Of a stretch of DNA of 64,000 bases, positions 1 to 10,200 are shown one piece after another. The position numbers were made by a program, and so were the translations under genes. The notes beneath the pieces were generated by a model. That model searched no databases. It saw only the letters and a list, made by a program, of their open reading frames with translations, and had not been told where the DNA came from. Every line of letters starts with the position of its first letter. The first letter of the stretch is position 1. Location: positions 124,001-188,000 of the forward strand of contig JAWRVZ010000314.1 in the NCBI GenBank assembly GCA_037043235.1, in the 5' to 3' direction. This DNA comes from Rhodeus uyekii (lineage: Eukaryota > Chordata > Actinopteri > Cypriniformes > Acheilognathidae).

Positions 1-262
1 ATGCATGTTTAATATACAAAACAGCTACAGTGACTGTAAAGCAAATAAAGTTTTTGCTTTCAAGTAGACACAAATGTTCATGTACATGTAGGTTCTAATT
101 ATGGGAAGATTTCACATATTTAATTATATAGAAATTTAACATATTCTGCTGTTTTGTTTGCATTGGACTGTACTTGCAATGCTCTCAATAAGAAAACTAA
201 ACTGGTGAAATGAAAAAAGGCAGCATTTAATCAATCTATTTTTGTAAGACAAAGCCTACTGC
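1..262. other. AT-rich flanking DNA, no gene seen
   Basis: I see no exon, RNA gene or clear repeat here. It is probably the 5' flank or an intron of NLR gene A, whose first coding exon is not found in the window. Confidence 0.4.
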
Positions 263-498
263 TGTCACACCACTGCTCATTTGGGACTCTTATTTTGCTC
301 TCTTTTAGTCGCATGTTCTTTTGTTCTAGATCTTTCCGTTACCATAGTCACTAATCGTCACGTGTTTCTCTTTGGTTTGTCACTGCTAGTATATTTGGTT
401 TGCGTTTGCCACATGTTTGTTCACTGCGCCACCCCTTGCCTTCATTAAAAATTTTTTGGATCCGTATCTTCATCGTAATCCTTTGCCTATCCGTGACA
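263..498 (+). mobile_element. Solo LTR with 5-bp target duplication
   Basis: The segment begins TGTCAC and ends GTGACA and is flanked on both sides by the identical pentamer ACTGC (258-262 and 499-503). Size (236 bp), TG...CA ends and a 5-bp duplication are what a solo LTR leaves after LTR-LTR recombination. No internal region is present. The family is not identified. Confidence 0.75.
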
Positions 499-825
499 AC
501 TGCAAATATGTTTTAACAAGCCAGTTTGCCTCACCTCGGCTGAAAAGTTGTGGAAACAGTGAGTTCCCTATATTAGAAAATTAACTAAATGCCAAACGAA
601 ATGAAACCATAGCAAACTGAAGCATTCTTTCTTGTTGAAATGATTACATAATACAAAGCTATTCATCAAAGTTTTTACCTTGTTTGTGTTCGGCTCTACA
701 TGTCTTAACCTTTTAAATCTTTCACTTGAAACAAAAAGGATTTCTTTACTAACCAAATGTTATGTAAATTGAATTTGTCAACTTTGACATACCACTAAAT
801 GTCAAGTTAGCATTGCTAACATGAT
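499..825. other. Intergenic/intronic, nothing recognised
   Basis: AT-rich DNA between the solo LTR and the TIR element. A 62-residue minus-strand ORF (568-756) has no recognisable domain and is treated as chance. Confidence 0.4.
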
Positions 826-1315
826 TACTGTATTTTTCACCATATAAGACGCTCCGGAACATAAGACGATTTAATATATATCAACTGTATAAGTTAACAG
901 CAGTTTAAGAAACAATTTTATGCCAACCATGTAACATATTAAGAACTATCTTTACTCTCATTAACAGTCAGTAAAGTCAGTAAACAGTGAAAGTAAAAAA
1001 AAAAAAGGTTGTAATGTTTTTATTCAAACCCCAATAATTCCTCTTCTTCGCTGCTATCAGAAATGAGGAAGGACAGATCCACGCAGTCATTGTCATCACT
1101 TTCTTCCTCACTGGTGTCAAATAAGACGTTGTCTTCTGTTCCATCCAAGGCATTACTAAAAGTCGTTGTGTTTACTTCATTGTGTTTAAACCTTGTGTAT
1201 GGTGTGTCTAATAGTTTGATGCTTATGTCTTATGCCAAGTGCATTATTATTTACTGTTTTTTTTCTCTTTGGTTATTCACTTTGTGTGTAAACCGGGAAG
1301 GGGGGAATAGATGAC

Positions 1316-1733
1316 TGTGGTGAGGGGGACGTGGTTCAGCGAGGTCTGCAGCAGGAGAGAGAGTCGGGAGACGAGCCACAGGTGTTTGTCAATTTGCACT
1401 TGATCTACTTAGATCAAGTGCAAATTGACAAACACCTGTGTCTCATTGCAGTAACTGGCAGGAAGAGACCGGATATATAAACAGCCGAGAAGTGAGAGAT
1501 GGGGTGAGACCCGAGCGAGAAGCAAGTCACTGAGAGAACGCGAGGCTCACGAGTGCAACTGAGAGAAGTGAAACTAAACCAAGAGAAAGAGGCGTGACTC
1601 ACAGAGAGTGAAGCGTGAGCGCCGAACGCGCATGTTTTGTTTTTGTTCAAGTCTGAGGAAATAAATGAGCCCGTGATTCTCAGCACGCTGACCCTGCCTC
1701 CTTTCTCCCTCTTTCTTCCAGGTTTCGTCAACA
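1316..1733 (+). repeat. LTR-like arm, plus orientation
   Basis: It starts TGTGGTGAGG right after a purine tract (GGGAAGGGGGG), has a TATA-like GGATATATAA at 1471-1480, an AATAAA-type signal near 1660 and ends ...TCAACA. It is repeated in inverse orientation at 1735-2151. Together these look like promoter and polyadenylation parts of an LTR. The LTR reading is inference; the repeat itself is seen directly. Confidence 0.6.
1379..1438. repeat. 60-bp near-perfect palindrome
   Basis: Two 28-base arms are exact reverse complements separated by the 4-base loop ACTT (1407-1410). The arm starts CAGGTGTTTGTCAATTTGCA. The partner arm at 1735-2151 has only one half, so this is an extra local inverted duplication within the left arm. 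The transcript would form a long hairpin. Confidence 0.9.
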
Positions 1734-1734
1734 G

Positions 1735-2151
1735 TGTGGTAATGTTCTTTTGTCACAGGGAAAGAAGGAGGCAGGGTCAGCGTGCTGAGAATCACAGGCT
1801 CTTTAATTTCCTCAGACTTGAACAAAAACAACACAACCAATACATGCGCTCACGGTTCACTCTCTGTGAGTCACGCCTCTTTCTCTCGGTATTGTTTCTC
1901 TCTCGGTTTCGTTTCACTTCTCTCAGTTGCACTCGTGAGCCTTGCATTCTCTGCTACTGTGGTGACTCGTGTCTCGCCTGGGTCTCTCTCCTCATCTCTC
2001 ACTTCCCGGCTGTTTATATCCGGGCTCTTCCTGCCAGTTACTGCAATGAGACACAGGTGTTTGTCAATTTGGACTTGATTTACTTACGCACCGCTCGTCT
2101 CCCGACTCTCTCCCGCTGCAGACCTCGCTGAACCTCGCCCCTCTCGCCACA
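1735..2151 (-). repeat. LTR-like arm, minus orientation
   Basis: This is the inverted partner of 1316-1733. Read on the minus strand it begins TGTGGCGAGAGG, has the same GGATATAAAC TATA-like block and the same tail before ...ACCACA. Identity is high over about 400 bases with small indels. The two arms meet at 1733-1735 and give a large snap-back structure. Confidence 0.6.
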
Positions 2152-2311
2152 GTAATCACTGTAAAGTCCACCATTGCCCCCCACTCGTCATCACGGCTAC
2201 GGCCGTGGCCGCGCTCCGAGGATTCTTTATATTCGTCGGCTAGGACGCACCAACTTTCCCCCCCAGTTTTGGGGAAGAAAGAGTGCGTCTTATGCGACGA
2301 AAAACACGGTA

Positions 2312-3059
2312 CATGATATTGCTTATACATTAAATAAATATAAAATATATGTATATATTTCTAAAGTTAAATTAAGTAAACTTACCAGGAATTATGAATA
2401 ATGACTTTAATTTGAAGTCGTTCTTGCTCTGCTACAGTTAACTGGATTTCAAATGTGATAGTCTCTCTGAGGCTTCCTGAAGCTGTTTGGGCTGGTTTTA
2501 GATCGCTGAGAACCAGGAGTATCGGTCCGAACACAGTGTGAAGTATCAATTTGAACAGATTTATTACACAGATATTCAGATATCAATGTCAGAGGGAATA
2601 TTACATTACATACAGCACATTAAGTAAAAGAAGTTTAAGTTTGAAGACTGCAGTAAACTCTTGAGGTTGACTCTTAGAGTAAATGATACTTCCTTTGCAG
2701 CTTTCAGGGGGAATGATGTGCAGTATTTTAATTAAATGTATTTAAAATCCGTATTTTATTACTTTTGTAAAATAATAACTTTCATCACCATAGACATGTA
2801 AAACATTAATAGGATTACCAAATAGCCTATCACAATTTTTGGCTAGATTCTAGCCAATTGCTTGACACATCCTATTGACCCTTTTCACATTTCTGGGTTT
2901 CTCAGAAGCAGAAGTCGTCATCGTTGGTTAAACGTCTATAGCGGTGTAAGGGTGGTTTGCTAACAGTGCTTCAGGATGCAGGATTGCCAAATTACTAAAG
3001 AAAGATTATCAGATGGTAGCAAAATGTTTTTTCTCTCTCTCTGCTCTTTGTGTCATTAG
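2312..3059. other. Probable intron/5' region of NLR gene A
   Basis: From about 2880 the sequence matches 44275-44430 of gene B, just upstream of B's second N-terminal repeat exon, so it is intron of the same gene family. No first coding exon like B's 41039-41082 was found; it may lie left of the window or be lost. Confidence 0.6.
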
Positions 3060-3164
3060 TGTAAGATCAGGTTCACATGTGTCCAACTCTGTGTCTTGGA
3101 AGAGTGACCGTTCAAAAGGTAGCATGCCGGACTTCAGTTTGGAAACACCATCTGTTACTGAAAG
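3060..3164 (+). CDS. Gene A exon: N-terminal Ser-rich repeat module
   Basis: A 105-bp symmetric exon (phase 2/2, 35 codons) between a TTAG acceptor and a GT donor. It encodes VRSGSHVSNSVSWKSDRSKG...TPSVTE, the short Ser-rich motif that precedes the NACHT region in fish NLRC3-like proteins, often repeated. Gene B carries two copies. Relative to B, this copy has several changes (Trp for Val in SWKSD, and SMPDFSLE for EVPDFSEE). Confidence 0.75.
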
Positions 3165-4199
3165 GTATTTCATGTATCATTTTGGTCACACTTAGACTGT
3201 ATTAGAACGTTTATCAGTGAAAACTGATCATGAAACATTTTAAGTGTTTATCAGAATATTCACAGCTAATGTTTTTTTGTTGGCTAAAAAATGCAGTGGA
3301 AATGTAGTATTTTATTTTATATGTTAATAGGCGTCCATGTGAGACAGAATATCAGAACCCCAAGAATTCCAAAGACAATCTTCATTGTATCTTCCAGGTA
3401 GGGAAATATGGGATCTATTATGCAAAATTCACGTTTGAACAAATGTGTGTTGGTAGTCTGTGCATACAACCACACTGCAACAAAAAAAACTTTTATTTAT
3501 CCCTATAAATCTCTACAGCCTCATAAAACAAGCGTTTTCATTTTCGGAGTGTTGTGACATCACATTGTACAGACCATTCCCATGACCACTGAAAGACTCA
3601 GCCGTATTATTACAGTTTCTGTCCTGAGCCTCAGTTTTTGGTCTTAGCTGCAGTTGTTTCATTTATGTTATTTGGAATGCAGTGGGCTTATACAGTATAT
3701 TAAATTAAACTCACTGAGAGAAGGCTGATTTCGATTTTAAATGCTCACATGCTGCACATGTAAGCAAAATTGCTTTTGTGATGCAAAATTAGTGTAAACA
3801 CAGTCAATTATGGTTTAAGGGATTAAACAGACAGACAGCAGAGATCTGTGCGTTAATGTGAATGAAGCTTATTATATCTCCGAATGATGTCATCCGTAAT
3901 AATCAAACAACAGCAAAGATGTGAAAAACATTCACTTTTAAATACTGAAAGCACTCTTTGTTTATTACTTTTTTATTTGTTCCTCTTTATTAGTTGATAA
4001 TGGTTTTATGTTTTAAAGCTATATTTTGTACATGTGAAATTATTAACCTACAGAACTTATTTTAGTTTAATGTTTTAGTTTGTAATTATTTAAAATAAAA
4101 TATTTTAAAGTTAGAAAAAAATGTAAAAAGGAGTTTTTAATTTCTGGAATTCTCATAACTTCCAGAATTGGACCAGATTGTGAGGTGGCTAAAAATTAT

Positions 4200-4281
<82 letters not shown>

Positions 4282-7200
4282 TATGCATATATATATATAT
4301 TTGTTAAAACATAAGTTATAGATATTAAAAATAATAATTTATTACATTTATTTAGCGCTTTTTCATAGACACTAAAAGCGCTTTACATGGAAGGGGGGAA
4401 ATCTCCTCAACCGCCATTAGAGTGCAGCATCCACCTGAACACTATTGCGCCAGAACACTCACCACACACCAACTTATTGGTGGAGAGGAGACAGAGTGAT
4501 GAAGCCAATCAGAGAATGGGGATGATTAGGAGGCCATGATGGACATTTTTGGCCAAGATGCCGGGGTAACACCCCGACTCTTAACAAAGGACATCCTGGG
4601 ATTTTTAATGACCACAGAGAGCCAGGACCTCGGTTTAACATCTTATCCGAAGGATGGTTCTTGTTGTAGTACAGTGTCTCCGTCACTATACTGGGGCATT
4701 TGGACTCACACAGACCACAGAGTGAGCACCCCCTGCTGGCCTCCTAATACCTCTTTCATCAGCAGCCTAGTCGTTCCCAGGAGGCCTCCCATCATGGAAA
4801 TAACCAGCCTCAGCCCTGCTTAGCTTGACATTGCTGCTGACTAGTAATACATACATTATGTACTGCATAGTTTTGACCAAATACGGATGTCTAATTTGGT
4901 TAAAACTGTTGGTCTCTCTCTTTGTTGTGCTTTGTTTTTAGGATCTTGCAAGCAAAATAATCAAATTTCTGAAGAATGAGCTTGAAAAGTTTAAGAATAT
5001 ATTGCAAAAAGGGAAAACACAATCCTTTGTGAAGGACTTTACTGAGGACAGATGCAGAATCAAAGGTGCAGCTCTTGACCTCACACTACACTACCTGAGA
5101 GAGATGAAGCAAGATAAAGTTGCTGATACTCTAGAAGGTAAGAGACTCATGATCAGATAGTCAGATTGTCACTTATATATGTAGAAGAAATATAAACTAA
5201 AACTATTTTTTTCTTCTTTTATATAGATGAGCTTTTCTACATTCATCAGCTAAAATGTAACTTGAAGAAAAAGTATCAATGTGTGTTTGAAGGGATTGCA
5301 AAGCAAGGTGACTCCACACTTCTGAATAACATCTACACAGATCTCTATATCACTCAGGGTTGTAGTGAACAGGTCAATACTGAACATGAGGTCAGGCAGA
5401 TTGAAGTTGCTTCCAGACATCATGAATCACAAGAGATACCAGTTAAATGTACACATTTGTTTGAAGCACCTGAACAAGACAAGGAGATCAGAACTGTACT
5501 GACAAAAGGAGTTGCTGGCATTGGAAAATCAGTCTCTGTGCAAAAGTTTGTTCTGGATTGGGCTGAAGGAAAAGAAAATCAAGATATAAGCTTCATATTT
5601 CCTCTCCCATTCAGAGAGATGAACTTAAAGGAGAAAGAAGAACAAAGCTTTATGGACCTTATAACTAAGTTTTACCCGGATTCGAAAGGACTGAACCTTA
5701 CAAGAAGGAATGATTTAAAAGTTATTTTCATCCTTGATGGATTGGACGAATGTCGTCTTCCTCTAAATTTTAAGTACAATGAGACGTGGAGTGATGTATC
5801 ATCACCAGCCTCTCTGGATGTTCTCCTGACTAACCTCATCAAGGGAAACCTTTTTCCTTCTGCTCTCATCTGGATCACCACCAGACCAGCAGCTGCCAGT
5901 AAGATTCCTCCTGAATGTATCGACCGGGTGACTGAGGTCAGAGGCTTCAATGATACACAAAAGGAAGAGTACTTCAAAAAAAGATTCACAGATGAGAGTC
6001 AGGCCAACAAAATCATTGAGCATGTTAAACAATCTAAGAGTCTCTTTATCATGTGTCACATCCCAGTCTTCTGCTGGATTTCAGCCACTGTTCTCCAGAA
6101 CATTTTGGAGGAGAAAATAAATAATGATGACGACTCTCAAACACTGCAGGAATCAAATACTGAAGACACTCCCAAAACTCTGACCCAAATGTACACACAC
6201 TTTCTCCGCTTTCAGATCCAGCAGAGCAGACGAAAGTATGATGGAGAATACACACCTGATGTTTCCTGGGATACAGATGCCATCCTTTCACTGGGGAAAC
6301 TGGCATTTCTTGAGCTGAAAAGAAACAACCTGCTCTTCTATGACAAAGATCTGGAAGCCTGTGGTATTGACGTCTATAAGGCATCAGTTTACTCAGGCAT
6401 GTGTACTCAGATCACTAAGGAGGAAACGGGGATAATTCTTGGTACCATGTACTGCTTTGTTCACTTGAGCATTCAAGAGTTTATTGCAGCTCTTTATGCA
6501 CATCTGTTTCTAGACATCAACAAGAAAAGTGTGTTTGTTCAAGACTCTGCAGAACAGGAAAACAAGAATAAAACCAGGACTGATTTTCTCAGGACCATTT
6601 CTGCATACCTGAATCAGTACTTCACTCGGAAAAGTGTCTTTGTTCAAGACTCTACAGAACAGGAAAACAAAAATAAAGCCATGATTGATTTGCTCAAGAC
6701 TGCAGTCTACAAGGCGCTCGAGAGTGACAATGGACACCTGGACCTTTTCCTTCGCTTCCTCCTCGGTCTGTCACTCCAGTCTAATCGGCAACTCTTAAGA
6801 GGTTTGTTGACGCAACAAGATGACAATGACCAGATCAAAAATGAAATAGTTCAGTACATCAAGCAGAAATTGGAGGATAATCTGCCTGCAGAGAGATCCA
6901 TCAATCTGTTCTACTGTCTGAATGAACTGAATGATCAAACTCTGGTGAAAGAGATACAGACTCAACTTAGCAAAGGAAGTCTCTCATCTGCTGATCTTTC
7001 ACCTGCCCAATGGTCTGCTTTGGTCTTTGTGTTGTTGACATCAGAAGAAGAGATGGAGGAGTTTGAGCTTCAGAAATTCAAGAAATCAGACGAGTGTCTC
7101 ATTAGACTATCAGCAGTCATCAAAACCTCCAAAAGAGCTCTGTAAGTCAAAGAAAGTACTGTAATGTTTTTATGTTTTTCATCTAAAAAAAAAAAAAATA

Positions 7201-10200
7201 TATATATATATATATATATTTATATCTCAGAGATCCTATATGTTCTGGAAAAGTCTGGAACTTTTTGGAACTTGAATTTTTTCCTGTTTTGGAAAATAAA
7301 ATAAAAAGTAAAATTTCCTTTTCAGGGATGTACATATTTTGTGTAAGCACTTTGTAAAGAGCATCAAACATTTCAATTTGCATTGTGTTTTTAGAGTGAT
7401 TGACAATGGCAATGATTTTGTCAGAATTGACTCCGTAGCACTTTTTGTCAAGACTGTGGAGGTTGCACTTTTAAACATTTAATTAATTTGTTTATAGGGG
7501 AATATATAAATATATAGGTGAAAATATATATAATGTTTGTAGTAAAGATTTTTTTGCAATCAGAATTTTCTGTAATCTATTTATTTCCTTTGTAGGCTAA
7601 ATGATTGTAACTTAACAGACAGAAGCTGTTCAGCTCTAGCTACAGTTCTTGGAACAGATTCAAATCTGAAAGAGCTGAACATGAACAATAATAATCTGCA
7701 GAATTCAGGAGTGAAGCTGCTCTGCACTGGACTGAAGAGTGCACACTGTAAATTGGAAATACTGAGGTAAGTTTGACAATAGACAAATTGTCAGGGTTCT
7801 GCCACATTCGGTCTAGTCATTTCTTGGTTTTGTGGCAGAGCTCTGACACTACCGTATTGTCTCATGTCTGATGTGTGTGCGCATGGCCTCGAGTATTCGA
7901 GCTGTGCGTGCGCTTGTCTGTGTAACGTCTTATGTGCGAGTTATGATGTCTGATCCCGAGACTGGTCTTGTCTAGCTTCGGTTTTGGATCGGGATTCGGG
8001 CATTCATAACTCGTTTTGTTCGTCCTTGTCGTGAGCTCACGAGAACAGGTGTTTACACTCGTTCTTGCGAGCTCTACGTCTTGTGAGTGGGCGCGGTTTC
8101 AAGCGTTGCGCGAGCCGCGCCTCCTCTCGTCCGTGTGTTTATGTTTGGCACGCGGTTCGCATTCCATCGGCCGTGTGCTTGTGTTTTGTCACGCGCAGTT
8201 TTGGTTTGTCACCAGCTGCGCGTCGTCTTTGTTTAATTGGCTTCATGTTCATGTCTTGTCTGTTACCCCGCCCGTCTTGTTTCATCATCATTAGTTTGAT
8301 TTTATTCCAGCTGTGTTTCTCCTCAATTGCATTTCCTCCTGTGTATTTAGTCCCCTCAGTTCTGTTGTCCTGTGCTGCTTCGTTGCACTTTGTATGCCTG
8401 AGTTTTGGTCCATGTGTTGTGTCAAGTCATGTCAAGATCTAGTCTAGTTCCAGTCAAGTCAAGTCTAGTCCTAGTCAGTTTTTCCCCACGGGGTAGTTTT
8501 GTTTGTGTTTTTGTTCTTGTTTTCAATAAACTCTCTTCCCCTTGCGATTGAGTCCTCGCTCACTACTAAAACCCTGACAGAACGAAGCAGCCAAATGAGG
8601 ACTCAGCGGGGAAAGAAAGCACCACCACCAGCACCTCCGGCGTCCTGCCCTCTTTATGCCCGCTGGCTCAAATTTAGGGCATTGAGCTCCCTCCGCCAGC
8701 AAGGGGCTGAACCGGGACAGTTTGCCCTGGACTTCAGTAGAGCCGCTGATGGTCTAGGGCTCAGTGATGGGGCGCTTAAGGACCTTTTTAATTATGCCCT
8801 GGACAAGCCATTCAGCTGGTGGAGTATGAGGGGGATGGATCATCTAGACTTCTGGGGGTTTGTGAAGGCTCTAACAACACCATCCACAATGCCAACCCCC
8901 GAGGAGTTCTTGGCAGCTGCTCTCCCAGAGGAGTTTCTGTCTACTACAGTGCCATCAGAGGCACCCATGGACTCTGCTACATCACGCCCTCGGAAGCACC
9001 GGAGGAAGAAGAGGGCGTCCCCCCCTTCAGTCGGTCAGGAGGCCGGCGCCCAAGAGCCCGCAGTCGGTCAGGAGGCCGGCGCCCAAGAGCCCGCAGTCGG
9101 TCAGGAGGCCGGCGCCCAAGAGCCCGCAGTCGGTCAGGAGGCCGGCGCCCAAGAGCCCGCAGTCGGTCAGGAGGCCGGCGCCCAAGAGCCCGCAGTCGGT
9201 CAGGAGGCCGGCGCCCAAGAGCCCGCAGTCGGTCAGGAGGCCGGCGCCCAAGAGCCCGCAGTCGGTCAGGAGGCCGGCGCCCAAGAGCCCGCAGTCGGTC
9301 AGGAGGCCGCCGCCCAAGAGCCCGCAGTCGGTCAGGAGGCCGCCGCCCAAGAGCCGACTGATACTACGCCGCCTCGTCGCCCTCGGAAGCACCGGAGGAG
9401 GAAGAGGGCTTCCTCCAACCCGCAAGCCACAGAGGCCGGCCTCGCCCTGCCGGCGCCGCCCAAGCGCCTCGCCCTGCCGGCGCCGCCCAAGCGCCTCGCC
9501 CTGCCGGCGCCGCCCAAGCGCCTCGCCCTGCCGGCGCCGCCCAAGCGCCTCGCCCTGCCGGCGCCGCCCAAGCGCCTCCCAGATTTGCCTGACCTCCCAG
9601 AACGTCTAGATCTGCGAGACCGTTCAGACCACCCTGTCCTGCCTGAGCTCCATGTCTGTCCAGATCCCCATGCTCGTCCTGATCCTCTAGACCTTCCAGA
9701 GCCTCAACCGGTCCTGCCAAACCCATCCAAGTCTCCAGTCCTTCTGGTGCCGCCCTGGCCTTCTGCCGAGACTCTTGATCTGCCGGAGCCGGCCTGGCTC
9801 ACCCCTCCAGCACCGCCTGACCCGCCAGTCTTGTCTGAGCCTGCCTGGCTCGTTCCCCCGGCTCCGCCATGGCCACCCGCCAGTAACCCGGTAATGTCTG
9901 AGCCGCCCTGGCTCATCCCTCCAGTTCCCCCTCCCTGGTCTGTGTTTTTTTTTTTTTTCATTATGGACTGTTTTTTGAGGCATTTTTTCACATTTGAGGA
10001 CTATTTTCAGTTATTTTTCTTGATGAACTAAGGACTATTTTCCGTTTTTCTTCTTCTTGATATTGGGGACTTGAATTAACATTTTCATGACCTTTTGAGT
10101 ATTTATGATTTTGGTTGAGGACTGTTTGCATTACTCTTCTTCATGATGCTAGGGACAGTTTGAGTTAACATTTTTTTTTCAGTACCTTTTCGAGGACTCT

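Larger units (their letters stand above)
826..2311. mobile_element. Composite DNA transposon with terminal inverted repeats
   Basis: The left end TACTGTATTTTTCACCATA and the reverse complement of the right end (TACCGTGTTTTTCGTCGCA) match over roughly 28 bases, including a shared ATAAGACGC motif. CATGAT flanks both ends (820-825 and 2312-2317), a candidate 6-bp target duplication. There is no transposase frame; most of the interior is a pair of inverted LTR-like arms. The superfamily is uncertain (hAT or piggyBac-related non-autonomous elements are options). Confidence 0.65.

Noticed and set aside
1414..2330. Several 75-164 residue ORFs on both strands
   Set aside because: Mirror images produced by the inverted LTR-like arms.
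2586..2630. ATGTCAGAGGG as gene A first exon
   Set aside because: Only the first codons resemble gene B's MSEEGG; no MSLSEE motif or phase-2 donor follows.
5672..6737. Minus-strand ORFs across NACHT exon A (and 48182-49663 in B)
   Set aside because: Shadows of the conserved plus-strand coding sequence; no independent start context or domain.
8016..8442. ORFs of 92 and 125 residues, recurring at 10679-11105
   Set aside because: They lie within the two LTR copies; repetition reflects LTR identity, with no domain.
9028..9357. Regular 33-bp repeats resembling a CRISPR array
   Set aside because: No unique spacers: units are contiguous and in frame with an ORF, in a eukaryotic LTR element.
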